A stretch of DNA of 64,000 bases from an uncultured Bacteroidales bacterium (GTDB lineage: Bacteria > Bacteroidota > Bacteroidia > Bacteroidales > UBA932): NCBI GenBank assembly GCA_900316795.1, contig ONEF01000002.1, forward strand, positions 62,001 to 126,000, given 5' to 3'. The notes under the pieces are model-generated. The model saw only the letters and a list, made by a program, of their open reading frames with translations. It was not told where the DNA came from and ran no database searches. Positions 44,904 through 53,519 of this stretch are shown here, one piece after another (positions within the stretch are counted from its first letter, which is position 1; every line of letters begins with the position of its first letter). The translations under genes were made by a program, and so were the position numbers.

Positions 44904-46250
44904 CTACTTCTTATTTGCAACCTTCTTTGCTGCAGGCTTTACGGCCTTCTTGGCAGCAGGCTTGGCATCGGCCTTCTTGGCTTTTGCAGCCATCTTGGCA
45001 CGATACTTCACAGCCCTGTCTTCCCTTGCAAGATGATCAGGCTGGATTGTCATCTGCTTGCCTTCCAGAAGAGAAAGTACACCTTCGCACTCCTTGTTCT
45101 CCTGGCAGTACTTGCAGTTGCACTTGTCTGCCTTATAGTCAGTTGGTTCTGTGTAAGTTGTAATTACACCCTCATAGTTTCTGAGGACAACCTTTCCAGG
45201 AGCCTGGGATATCACGTAGTTAGGCATTACAGGAGTCTTTCCGCCACCGCCTGGAGCGTCCACAACGAAGGTAGGAACGGCGTAGCCGCTGGTGTGGCCC
45301 CTGAGGCCCTCGATAATCTCGATACCCTTGGATACCGGAGTACGGAAGTGCTCGATACCCATTGAAAGGTCGCACTGATAGATGTAGTAAGGCCTTACCC
45401 TCATCTTCACCAGCTCGTGAACAAGTTTCTTCATAATGTTCACGCAGTCGTTTACTCCGCGAAGCAGAACGCTCTGGTTTCCAAGAGGAACACCGGCGTC
45501 AGCAAGCCTTGCGCAGGCTGCTGCACTCTCTTCGGTAACTTCCTGCGGATGGTTGAAATGAGTGTTGAGCCAGATCGGATGGTACTTCTTGAGCATGTTG
45601 CAAAGCTCAGGAGTGATTCTCTGAGGGCATACAACAGGAGTACGGGTACCGATTCTGATTATCTCCACATGCTTGATTGTACGGAGCTTCTTGATTATGT
45701 ACTCCAGTCTGTCGTCCGGAACCATAAGAGCATCACCGCCGGAAAGCAGCACGTCTCTTACCTGAGGAGTGTTCTTGATGTACTCAATTGCCTTCTCGAC
45801 ATTGTCCATTGAAGTTGCAGCATCCTTCTGACCCGCGAATCTTCTTCTGGTGCAATGACGGCAATACATTGAGCACATGTCTGTTATAAGCAGAAGGACT
45901 CTGTCCGGATAACGGTGGGTAAGCCCAGGTACCGGAGAGTCTGTATCCTCATGCAGAGGGTCCAGCAGGTCTGCATCCGCACGATGGGTCTCGTTGATTG
46001 TAGGGATGCACTGCTTTCTTACCGGATCCTCAGGATTGTTCGGATCTATAAGGCTAAGATAGTATGGAGTGATGGCCATCCTGATAGTCTTGAGTGACTC
46101 GCGGATACCTTCTTCCTCTTCTTTGGAGAGCTTTATGTATTTTTTAAGCTTCTCCAGAGTCTCAATCCTGTTTCTTACCTGCCATTTCCAGTCGTTCCAC
46201 TGGGCATCGGTAACCTCAGGAAAAAGTTCTTTTCTTCTTGAAACTGCCAT
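44904..46250 (-). CDS. kamA: Lysine 2,3-aminomutase with histone-like C-terminal tail
   Basis: First step of lysine fermentation: radical SAM, PLP enzyme converting L-lysine to L-beta-lysine. 448 residues from ATG 46250, ten bases after the kdd stop; an upstream TTG at 46280 would overlap kdd. The [4Fe-4S] cysteines are 126, 130 and 133 in [15 protein letters not shown], and the PLP lysine is in [11 protein letters not shown]. After the normal end of the family, roughly 25 residues made only of A, K, P, V, D and N follow (repeats such as PAAKKA), giving a strongly basic tail that I have not seen in clostridial KamA. Confidence 0.96.
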   Translation of the reverse strand: MAVSRRKELFPEVTDAQWNDWKWQVRNRIETLEKLKKYIKLSKEEEEGIRESLKTIRMAITPYYLSLIDPNNPEDPVRKQCIPTINETHRADADLLDPLHEDTDSPVPGLTHRYPDRVLLLITDMCSMYCRHCTRRRFAGQKDAATSMDNVEKAIEYIKNTPQVRDVLLSGGDALMVPDDRLEYIIKKLRTIKHVEIIRIGTRTPVVCPQRITPELCNMLKKYHPIWLNTHFNHPQEVTEESAAACARLADAGVPLGNQSVLLRGVNDCVNIMKKLVHELVKMRVRPYYIYQCDLSMGIEHFRTPVSKGIEIIEGLRGHTSGYAVPTFVVDAPGGGGKTPVMPNYVISQAPGKVVLRNYEGVITTYTEPTDYKADKCNCKYCQENKECEGVLSLLEGKQMTIQPDHLAREDRAVKYRAKMAAKAKKADAKPAAKKAVKPAAKKVANKK

Positions 46251-46260
46251 AATATCAGTT

Positions 46261-47334
46261 TTATGCGTAAAGTTCTTCAAATATCTTTCTCAGTTTAGGG
46301 CACTCGCGGAGTTCCTGAAGGGTGATCTCAGCGTGACCCTTTGTGTAACCGTTGCCGATGATCATGTTGACATCTGCTCCGATTCCCTCAGCTCCCAGAG
46401 CTGCCTTTGTGAAGCTGGTAGCCATTGAGAAGAAGTAAACGATACCGTCGTCCTTTGTGCAGAGAATAGCTGTCATTTCCTGGTCCGGAACATTGACGCA
46501 GTTGATTGTAACATCTGCCATCTTGCCGCCTGTCAGCTTGCTTACAAGCTCGTTAACCTGAACAGGAGTCATTCCCTTGACGCTCTCAACAACATCGCAG
46601 AAGCCAAGATCCTTGATTCTGTTGGTTGACTTAGGGCTGTTTGCAAGACCGATAACCTTACCGGTAACGCCTACCCTCTTCTTGGCCTCATAGCAGCAGA
46701 GCATTCCGCTCTTTCCACCAGCTCCCAGGATAACAACGGTCTGACCGCTCTGGCAGAGCTTTGCAGTCTGTGCAGGTGCGCCGGCAACATCCAATGCGCT
46801 CAAAGCAAGCTTCTCAGGCATATCATCAGGAATCTTTGCGTAGATGCCGCTTTCGAACAGAATTGCCTTTCCCTTTATGTCAACCTGGTCAACATCAGCC
46901 TTGATCTTGATGATTTCATCAATTCTAAGAGGAGTCAGTGACAGGGATACCAGGGTAGCGATGCGGTCGCCTTCCTTGAGGTCAATCTTGCCCTTGAGAG
47001 CGTCACCGATCTTCTCAACTGTTCCAAGAAGCATACCTCCGGAACCTGTACGACGGTTGCGGTGCTTTCCCTGAAGTTCAACGTTCAGGAACATCTCCTT
47101 CTTGATTTCCTCCATTACCTCGGCCTCGTCGTCAGGATTCTTGGCCTGGGACTTGGCGTAGTTGTGTATATCGGTGAAAGAAGCTGAGTCTATGTTGAGT
47201 GTCTGGACATCGATGAGGATCTCGTTGTCGTAGATCTCGTCCATATTGTTGTCCAACTTGTTGGCTGGCTGCGGCAGTACGCCTACAGGCTCAATTACAC
47301 GGTGTGTACCGTAGCGATTTCCATGTTTCTGCAT
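46261..47334 (-). CDS. kdd: L-erythro-3,5-diaminohexanoate dehydrogenase
   Basis: Oxidative deamination of 3,5-diaminohexanoate to 5-amino-3-oxohexanoate with NAD+. 357 residues; begins with the family-specific [21 protein letters not shown] and has a Rossmann stretch [21 protein letters not shown]-terminal [16 protein letters not shown] is also Kdd-like. It is the fourth gene of the operon, 40 bases after kce. Confidence 0.95.
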   Translation of the reverse strand: MQKHGNRYGTHRVIEPVGVLPQPANKLDNNMDEIYDNEILIDVQTLNIDSASFTDIHNYAKSQAKNPDDEAEVMEEIKKEMFLNVELQGKHRNRRTGSGGMLLGTVEKIGDALKGKIDLKEGDRIATLVSLSLTPLRIDEIIKIKADVDQVDIKGKAILFESGIYAKIPDDMPEKLALSALDVAGAPAQTAKLCQSGQTVVILGAGGKSGMLCCYEAKKRVGVTGKVIGLANSPKSTNRIKDLGFCDVVESVKGMTPVQVNELVSKLTGGKMADVTINCVNVPDQEMTAILCTKDDGIVYFFSMATSFTKAALGAEGIGADVNMIIGNGYTKGHAEITLQELRECPKLRKIFEELYA

Positions 47335-47374
47335 AAAAATATTGTTTTTATAAATTAATATTCAACGATTCTGT

Positions 47375-48208
47375 TTATTTACGTGGAGCAAGTCCGAGTA
47401 TCTGACGTGCCTCTTCACTGTTTGCCACAGGTCTTCCAAGTTCATTTGCAAGGCGTACGACCTTCTCTACCAGAGCGCCGTTTGACGGTGCAAGGACGCC
47501 TCTTGACAGATAGAGGTTGTCTTCAAATCCTACGCGTACGTTACCGCCCATGGCAATGGCTGCGGCAGCCATAGGGAATGCTGAGCGGCCTACTCCGGTT
47601 ACTGTCCAGGTACTTCCGGCAGGAATGCCGTTGACAAGCCAGCAGAGGTTGGCAACGGTAGCGGGAGTACATCCCGGAACCCCGAGGACGAAATTGAACT
47701 GCATCGGAGCACCTGGAGCCTGACCCTTGCGGGCCATGTTGAGGATGGTGTCCAGATGGCCCATCTCGAAGCACTCATATTCAGGCTTGATGCCACGCTC
47801 CATCATACGTGCTCCAAAAGCCCGCATCGTAGGCATGGTGTTGTCAAAGATCTCATCTCCGAAGTTGCAGGTTCCGCAATCCAGCGTGGCCATCTCAGGC
47901 AGCGGGTCGGTATCTGTGGACTGGAGCCTCTCGTCAGGAGTCATACCTACGGCACCGCCGGTGGAAGGTATGAGGATGACGTCAGGACAAACCTTGAGGA
48001 TAGCCTCCTCACATTCCTGGAAACGGTCTCTGGACTGTGTAGGAGTACCGTCGTCCCAGCGTACGTGGAGATGGACGATGGCTGCACCGGCGTCAACTGC
48101 GCTCTTGGCCTCGCGTACAATCTCCTCTACGGTGTAAGGAACAGCAGGATTCTGCTCCTTGGTCACCTCTGCGCCGCAAATGGCGGCAGTGATTATCAGT
48201 TTCTCCAT
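47375..48208 (-). CDS. kce: 3-keto-5-aminohexanoate cleavage enzyme
   Basis: Zn2+ enzyme of the BKACE (DUF849) family. It condenses 5-amino-3-oxohexanoate with acetyl-CoA to give 3-aminobutyryl-CoA and acetoacetate. 277 residues. Expected blocks: ICGAEVTKEQNPAVPYT (with the substrate-binding region), GAAIVHLHVRWDDGTPTQ (metal histidines HLH), and EYECFEMGHLDT. It starts four bases after the kal stop. Confidence 0.95.
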   Translation of the reverse strand: MEKLIITAAICGAEVTKEQNPAVPYTVEEIVREAKSAVDAGAAIVHLHVRWDDGTPTQSRDRFQECEEAILKVCPDVILIPSTGGAVGMTPDERLQSTDTDPLPEMATLDCGTCNFGDEIFDNTMPTMRAFGARMMERGIKPEYECFEMGHLDTILNMARKGQAPGAPMQFNFVLGVPGCTPATVANLCWLVNGIPAGSTWTVTGVGRSAFPMAAAAIAMGGNVRVGFEDNLYLSRGVLAPSNGALVEKVVRLANELGRPVANSEEARQILGLAPRK

Positions 48209-48212
48209 AACA

Positions 48213-48602
48213 CTATTTCTTTCTCTGGCATTTTGCAGGAACCACGCAAGTTCCGCTTGCCCTGCATACTACAATAGGTTCTGCGAGCACGTCTGCCGCT
48301 GAGTCAGATACATCCGGACGCGGAACAATCACCTTGCGGGCCTCAAAGACCATCTTGCGTGAAGTGTTGCCCACGTGGGTTATCTCACCGGTAGCCTCAA
48401 TGTAGTCTCCTGCATATACAGGAGCTATGAATTCGACATTGTCATAAGCCTTGAAAAGCCCCTCGTCACCATCGTTGATGATAAGGAGTTCAGTTGCAAC
48501 ATCGCCGAAAAGCTTCAGCATGTGAGCTCCGTCAACAAGGCCTCCGCCGTAATGGGCATCTTCACCGCCCATTCTTACTCTGATCAAAGATTTTGCTGCC
48601 AT
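48213..48602 (-). CDS. kal: 3-aminobutyryl-CoA ammonia-lyase
   Basis: Removes ammonia from L-3-aminobutyryl-CoA to give crotonyl-CoA. About 129 residues from ATG 48602, a single hotdog-fold domain starting [25 protein letters not shown]-like (motif DAHYGGGLV at about 15-23). The ORF is open to 48662, but the longer start would overlap atoD. It begins one base after the atoD stop. Confidence 0.93.
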   Translation of the reverse strand: MAAKSLIRVRMGGEDAHYGGGLVDGAHMLKLFGDVATELLIINDGDEGLFKAYDNVEFIAPVYAGDYIEATGEITHVGNTSRKMVFEARKVIVPRPDVSDSAADVLAEPIVVCRASGTCVVPAKCQRKK

Positions 48603-48603
48603 A

Positions 48604-49278
48604 TTATTCTCTAACTTTCTGCAAATTATTGGTTGACTGATAAATGTAGGAAACAAAAACATGAGGGGTGATTACAGCCTCCGGCTTGATTTCACCGGCA
48701 GGAACTATCTTCTCCGCCTCAACGATGACAACATCAGCTGCGGTTGCCATAAGAGGGTTGAAGTTCTGTGAAGTTCCTACATAGATGCAGTTTCCTCTCT
48801 CGTCTGCAACGGTTGCTCCGATAAGGGCGATGTCTGCGTGAAGAGGCTTCTCAAGAAGGTAAGTCTTTCCGTCAACCTCTACTGTAGGCTTTCCCTCAGC
48901 GATTACGGTACCCATACCGGTGGTAGTGAGCACTCCGCCAAGGCCGGCTCCGCCGCAACGGATTCTCTCGGCAAGAGTTCCCTGAGGGCAGAATTCGATT
49001 TCAAGCTCGCCTGCGTTCATCTGGGCGGCTGTATCAGGATTTGTTCCGATATGAGAAACATAAAGTTTCTTGATCTTATGGGCACCGATCAGGTTACCTA
49101 CTCCTATTCCCTGATATGCAGTGTCATTGGAAATAAGAGTGAGATCCTTCACATCACTCTTTGCAAGAGCGTCGAGGATATCCAGAGGAGAACCGGCTGA
49201 AAGAAAACCTCCAACCATAATTGTCATACCGTCCTTAATCATAGAAACGGCTTCCTGTAATGAAATTCTTTTATCCAT
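48604..49278 (-). CDS. atoD: Butyryl-CoA:acetoacetate CoA-transferase alpha subunit
   Basis: Non-catalytic alpha subunit of the class I CoA transferase, 224 residues, with [15 protein letters not shown], the CoA-binding-type stretch [19 protein letters not shown] and [17 protein letters not shown]. It is the first gene of the operon and its beta partner is at 39384, ten genes away. The start is at the ATG 108 bases downstream of a TATATTTG promoter element. Confidence 0.92.
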   Translation of the reverse strand: MDKRISLQEAVSMIKDGMTIMVGGFLSAGSPLDILDALAKSDVKDLTLISNDTAYQGIGVGNLIGAHKIKKLYVSHIGTNPDTAAQMNAGELEIEFCPQGTLAERIRCGGAGLGGVLTTTGMGTVIAEGKPTVEVDGKTYLLEKPLHADIALIGATVADERGNCIYVGTSQNFNPLMATAADVVIVEAEKIVPAGEIKPEAVITPHVFVSYIYQSTNNLQKVRE

Positions 49279-49346
49279 AAGAAAACGATTTGAATATTAT
49301 TTGTATTTACCTATAAATATGCGTATTACAATATTGTCTATTTTGC

Positions 49347-49367
49347 AGTGGCCCTAAAATCGCCACT
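49347..49367. promoter_or_regulatory. Perfect inverted repeat in the lysine operon leader
   Basis: AGTGGC (49347-49352) and GCCACT (49362-49367) are exact inverted repeats around a nine-base spacer, between the putative operon promoter and the atoD start. This is a candidate regulator site or RNA hairpin. No cobalamin-riboswitch sequence is recognised here. Confidence 0.35.
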
Positions 49368-49385
49368 ATCTTTAAATAATTCAAG

Positions 49386-49393
49386 CAAATATA
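49386..49393 (-). promoter_or_regulatory. -7 promoter element of the lysine-fermentation operon
   Basis: The minus strand reads TATATTTG, an exact TAnnTTTG match; TTTG at 49419-49422 is 25 bases further, a few bases more than ideal. It gives a leader of about 100 bases before atoD. Confidence 0.55.
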
Positions 49394-49510
49394 ATGAAAA
49401 AAGTCTGAAAAAAAATAACAAACTTGTTATATTTTATATTATGGATATTTTTACTAACTTCGCAAGATGTAGGCAGAACATGTCTGCAACAAACTTTAAT
49501 TATTCAGATT

Positions 49511-50290
49511 ATGGAATTCAAAAACCTTATCATCCAGAAAGAAGATAACATCTGCATTGTAAGGATAAACAATCCGCAGAGCATGAACGCCCTCAACTCA
49601 GATGTTCTATCGGAGCTTGATGCAGCTTTTTCATCAATAGATCAAGATGCTGATATAGATGCAGTTATACTTACAGGTGAAGGACGCGCCTTTGTAGCGG
49701 GAGCAGATATTTCCCAGATGAGCACCATGAACGCCTCCCAGGGAAAAGAATTCGGAGTCCAGGGTTCCAAGGTATTCCGCAAGATTGAATTGCTGGGCAA
49801 GCCTGTCATAGCCGCCATCAACGGTTTCGCCCTTGGCGGAGGATGCGAACTTGCTCTTTCCTGCGATATACGCATAGCTTCATCAAAGGCCAAGATCGGC
49901 CAGCCTGAGGTGGGACTGGGTATAACGCCCGGATTCTCAGGCACACAGAGACTGCCAAGAATTGTAGGTGAAGGAAGGGCCAAGGAACTGATTTATACGG
50001 CAAAGGCAATCAACGCGGAAGAAGCCTTCAGGATTGGTCTGGTCAACAAGGTTGTGGAGCCGGAAGAACTTATGGACGCTGCCATGGCTATGGCAAAGAC
50101 AATCGCCAAGAACGCTCCTGTGGCCGTAAGGCTCAGCAAGGAAGCCATAAACCGCGGGATGCAGACAGACATGGACACGGCCATCGCCATAGAAAACAGC
50201 CTGTTCGGGCTTTGTTTCTCAACTGAAGACCAAAAGGAAGGAATGAAAGCCTTCTTTGAGAAGAGGCCGGCCGAATGGAAAAAAAGATAG
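49511..50290 (+). CDS. crt: Enoyl-CoA hydratase (crotonase)
   Basis: Hydrates crotonyl-CoA to 3-hydroxybutyryl-CoA. About 259 residues from ATG 49511; the ORF is open to 49424, but that N-terminus is not family-like. Crotonase blocks: [21 protein letters not shown], the oxyanion region [20 protein letters not shown], catalytic glutamates in [12 protein letters not shown] and LPRIVG. It is divergent from the lysine operon, so both diverge from a shared 232-base region, and is followed by hbd. It links crotonyl-CoA to acetoacetyl-CoA. Confidence 0.93.
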   Translation: MEFKNLIIQKEDNICIVRINNPQSMNALNSDVLSELDAAFSSIDQDADIDAVILTGEGRAFVAGADISQMSTMNASQGKEFGVQGSKVFRKIELLGKPVIAAINGFALGGGCELALSCDIRIASSKAKIGQPEVGLGITPGFSGTQRLPRIVGEGRAKELIYTAKAINAEEAFRIGLVNKVVEPEELMDAAMAMAKTIAKNAPVAVRLSKEAINRGMQTDMDTAIAIENSLFGLCFSTEDQKEGMKAFFEKRPAEWKKR

Positions 50291-50351
50291 TATAGGAAAA
50301 GATATTCAGGACATACACAAACAAAACCATAAACATTTAAAATTCAATAAC

Positions 50352-51197
50352 ATGAAAGTTGCAGTTGTTGGTAACGGAACAATGGGCCACGGCATAGCTC
50401 AGGCATTTGCTACTGCCGGCCACGACGTACTCCTTAAAGGACGTAGCGAAGCTTCTCTTGGAAGAGCCCACAAGGCTATCGAGAAATTCCTCACAAAAAG
50501 TGTAGAGAAAGGCAAGATGGAAGCTCAGAAAAAGGATGAGATTCTTGGCAGGATCAAAGACACCCTTAACTATGATGACCTCAAGGATGCCGATCTGGTA
50601 ATAGAGGTTGTCGCTGAAGACATGGCTGTAAAGAAGGAAATCTGGGAGACCTTGGATAAGGTCTGCAAGCCGGAGGCTATTCTTGCATCCAATACTTCAT
50701 CTCTGAGCATCACTGCCATAGCAGCATTCACTTCACGTCCTCAGAATGTGATCGGTATGCACTTCTTCAACCCGGTTCCTCTGATGAAGCTGGTTGAGGT
50801 AATCAAAGGACAGCTCACTTCTGAAGAGACTCACGACAAGGTAGTGGAGATTGCAAAGGCAATCGGAAAATGCCCTGTATCCGTAAACGAGGCTCCTGGC
50901 TTTGTTGTTAACAGAATCCTCATTCCTCTTGTAAACGAGGGAGTCGGAATCCTGGCAGACGGAATCGCAACCAAGGAGGAAATAGATGCAGCCATGCAGA
51001 TGGGCGCCAACCATCCTATGGGTCCTCTGGCTCTTGGAGACCTCATCGGCCTGGATGTTTGCCTTGCCATAATGGAAGTTCTCTACAACGAGTTCGGAGA
51101 CAGCAAGTACCGTCCACATCCGCTTCTGAGGAAGATGGTACGCGCAGGCCTTCTGGGAAGAAAGACCGGAAAGGGCTTCTACGATTACACAAAGTAG
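50352..51197 (+). CDS. hbd: 3-hydroxybutyryl-CoA dehydrogenase
   Basis: NAD(P)-dependent oxidation of 3-hydroxybutyryl-CoA to acetoacetyl-CoA. About 281 residues from ATG 50352; upstream residues of the ORF (from 50256) are not family-like. Rossmann motif [13 protein letters not shown], catalytic histidine in [16 protein letters not shown], and [10 protein letters not shown]. The C-terminal dimer domain has [18 protein letters not shown] and ends [13 protein letters not shown]. It is on one transcript with crt (about 60-base gap) and ends in a strong terminator. Confidence 0.95.
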   Translation: MKVAVVGNGTMGHGIAQAFATAGHDVLLKGRSEASLGRAHKAIEKFLTKSVEKGKMEAQKKDEILGRIKDTLNYDDLKDADLVIEVVAEDMAVKKEIWETLDKVCKPEAILASNTSSLSITAIAAFTSRPQNVIGMHFFNPVPLMKLVEVIKGQLTSEETHDKVVEIAKAIGKCPVSVNEAPGFVVNRILIPLVNEGVGILADGIATKEEIDAAMQMGANHPMGPLALGDLIGLDVCLAIMEVLYNEFGDSKYRPHPLLRKMVRAGLLGRKTGKGFYDYTK

Positions 51198-51235
51198 CCC
51201 TGTCGCTTAGTTGTTTAACTATCAACTCATTACAC

Positions 51236-51270
51236 AAAATACCCCAAGCGAATCGGCTTGGGGTATTTTT
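51236..51270 (+). terminator. Strong bidirectional terminator after hbd
   Basis: AAAATACCCCAAGC pairs with GCTTGGGGTATTTT around GAATCG, followed by a T-run on the plus strand; the minus strand ends TTTTG. It separates hbd from the convergent lipoprotein gene. Confidence 0.9.
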
Positions 51271-51307
51271 ATTGATGCACTATTATTCAGGAGATTAAGC
51301 GGCAGAA

Positions 51308-52141
51308 CTATTCCTGAGGAGCGGATGACTCAAACCAGTAGCCGTTCCACTTCCAGTAGAGGTCAGGATCAGCCCCGTCTTTGAAGTCAATGTTGTCATT
51401 GTCCGGGTAGAAAACAACATAGCCTCTCTGCGGAGTGTAGGAAGGCAGGAAACGCTCTTCTGTATCTACAGGCCTGAGGATATGCTCCTCTAAGGAATCG
51501 TATGTCCAGAACATCAGATTCTGGTAAAGCCCTATACCGTCATCCCCGTCCCAGAGCCTGTTGTAAACCAGCCCCACAATCCACTTGCCGTCTTCCATCA
51601 GAGGCCAGGCCTTCAGATAGAAATTGTTGCTGAATTCCGGGTCAGGCCATTCTCCGGAAATGAAATGGTTCTTTTCCTGGCAGACGAACTTGGATTTTGA
51701 AGAGACTGCAGTATTGTCGTCTATGGCATACCAGGCTTCCAAAAGCTGAGGAGCAGGATAAACTTCAACTATCGCGGTAAAAATGTCGAGAATATCCAAT
51801 TCATTTCCAGACTGCTTTACGAATATGCTAAGTTTCGGCCAGGCTTTGACAACTTCGTGCTCAAGAGCATCTCCACTGATACCGTCAGAAGGATAAGGCA
51901 GCACTCCCTGAGGTTTGACTATAATATTCTCTACCGTCGCATAAAGGTTCATCACATCCAGGGAATCAGTCATGTTGGAAGGAGCAGGGTCTCCACCGAG
52001 ATTCTCGACTTCAGCCGCAGCCGCTATAGCCGCTTCTGTATCCGGATCCGTTTCTTCTGTCTTAGGAGCGTTGTTCTTGCAGAACGTGAACAGCATTGCG
52101 GCGCATCCCGCAAAGGCGATTAAACACAGGAGTTTCTTCAT
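51308..52141 (-). CDS. Lipoprotein of unknown function
   Basis: About 277 residues from ATG 52141. The signal peptide is hydrophobic (KKLLCLIAFAGCAAMLFTFC) with the lipobox cysteine at FTFC, so it is anchored in a membrane. The mature chain is acidic and Trp/Tyr-rich, with a conserved-looking C-terminal part (LVYNRLWDGDDGIGLYQN, DADPDLYWKWNGYWF-like). No family is recognised. It is the last gene of the dcuB-GDPD/PIG-L-creD-lipoprotein operon, 21 bases after the creD-like gene. Confidence 0.6.
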   Translation of the reverse strand: MKKLLCLIAFAGCAAMLFTFCKNNAPKTEETDPDTEAAIAAAAEVENLGGDPAPSNMTDSLDVMNLYATVENIIVKPQGVLPYPSDGISGDALEHEVVKAWPKLSIFVKQSGNELDILDIFTAIVEVYPAPQLLEAWYAIDDNTAVSSKSKFVCQEKNHFISGEWPDPEFSNNFYLKAWPLMEDGKWIVGLVYNRLWDGDDGIGLYQNLMFWTYDSLEEHILRPVDTEERFLPSYTPQRGYVVFYPDNDNIDFKDGADPDLYWKWNGYWFESSAPQE

Positions 52142-52162
52142 AATCAACTATTTAAATTAACA

Positions 52163-53494
52163 CTAATTAACATCCAAATCCTTTACTGGAGACATGTTCC
52201 TTGTCAGGTACATTATCACGCACAGAATTACAAACAGAAGCAGAGAGCCTGTCAGAAGGGAATATACCTGCATCTGCATCATTACGAAGCTGAACATCAG
52301 GAAAACAAAAACCAAAGCTCCAAGCAGATAAGCAGATTTATGCTTCAGAATACCCTTAAAGTACAGTGTAAGGGCAAGCGCGGTCATAACTGACGCTATG
52401 AGGTAGGACAAGCCGAAAGAGAGGAAATCAGAGAACGATAGCAGGAGCAGGTAGAACAGCACCAGGGACAGACCGATAACGGCATATTGCAGGATATTGA
52501 TTCTTTTCTTTGTAAAAAACTCAACTACGATGGCTGCCAGGAAAACAAGCAGTATAACCAGTATTCCGTATTTTATGCTCCGCGATGTCTTCTGATATTG
52601 GGTAACAGGCTGGATCAAATCTACTCCGAAAGACACTCCGTAAGGACTCTTCCTGTTGATTTTTAACACTTTCCATTGGGCTGAAAAGCCTTTTTCATCA
52701 ACATTCCTTTCTATAGGTAGAAAATCTCCCTTAAAGCTCGGATTGTTATATGAAGACTTAACCTCCACGGTTGTAGCATCTCCCACCGGATAAAAACTCA
52801 GCGAGTTAGATCCCTTTACTGCAAGAAGCGCACTGAAAGGGACTTCAAGCATTCCCTTCTTTAAGGTAATCGGAGAATCCAGAACCTCTGTCCTGGTTTC
52901 TACTTCATTAATCACCATCTCCACCACATCATCGGAAGAAGATTCCTTAACACTCGATGAGGGTGATTTCGGGTTGGGATTCAGCTGATATCGTACAGTA
53001 TCCAGAGTTACATATAACTGTTCATAAATACCCTTCAGGTCAGAGACGGACATTTTTACGCGGAAATTCCTTGTCTGCTGGCCCAATACTTCCTCAGGTA
53101 TCCTGAAGTAGCCGGAAAACATGGCTTTCGTGCTATAGACGCTAACGTCATAGATGGCGCGGTGAAGGTTTTTGCTGTCCACATCACATTTGACATCCAT
53201 CACCTCCGGATAGATTTCATTTGTAGTTTCTCTCTTTCTCACCACCAGCGAGTCCTTGCCTTTTGAGGACTTCAGTGCAAGGGTATCATAGGTAGTCCTG
53301 TCATATACGATAACCGGGCCGGCCAAGCGCTGGTCCAAGGACCATGTACTTCCAACCTCGTCTATGGTTTTCCGCATGTAATTCTCACGGTCATCAACCT
53401 GCACATTTACAATCTGAAGACAGGCCCACAACAATCCCACCAGCACAACAACTATGAGATACTTCATGAATGAATAGTCTTCCTTTGTTTCCAT
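52163..53494 (-). CDS. CreD-like inner membrane protein
   Basis: 443 residues with one N-terminal helix (about 10-30), a periplasmic domain (about 35-300) and four or five C-terminal helices (about 310-440). The periplasmic domain begins DEVGSTWSLDQRLAGPVIVY, the CreD (PF06123) signature. In E. coli, CreD belongs to the CreABCD response and affects colicin E2 tolerance; its biochemical role is unknown. No creBC two-component genes are nearby. Third gene of the operon, 25 bases after the GDPD/PIG-L fusion. Confidence 0.8.
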   Translation of the reverse strand: METKEDYSFMKYLIVVVLVGLLWACLQIVNVQVDDRENYMRKTIDEVGSTWSLDQRLAGPVIVYDRTTYDTLALKSSKGKDSLVVRKRETTNEIYPEVMDVKCDVDSKNLHRAIYDVSVYSTKAMFSGYFRIPEEVLGQQTRNFRVKMSVSDLKGIYEQLYVTLDTVRYQLNPNPKSPSSSVKESSSDDVVEMVINEVETRTEVLDSPITLKKGMLEVPFSALLAVKGSNSLSFYPVGDATTVEVKSSYNNPSFKGDFLPIERNVDEKGFSAQWKVLKINRKSPYGVSFGVDLIQPVTQYQKTSRSIKYGILVILLVFLAAIVVEFFTKKRINILQYAVIGLSLVLFYLLLLSFSDFLSFGLSYLIASVMTALALTLYFKGILKHKSAYLLGALVFVFLMFSFVMMQMQVYSLLTGSLLLFVILCVIMYLTRNMSPVKDLDVN

Positions 53495-53519
53495 AACTGT
53501 TTTCTATTTGTTTTTTGTT

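Noticed and set aside
49279-49510. Cobalamin riboswitch upstream of the B12-dependent lysine operon
   Set aside because: No B12-box-like conserved sequence is visible; only a short inverted repeat is present.
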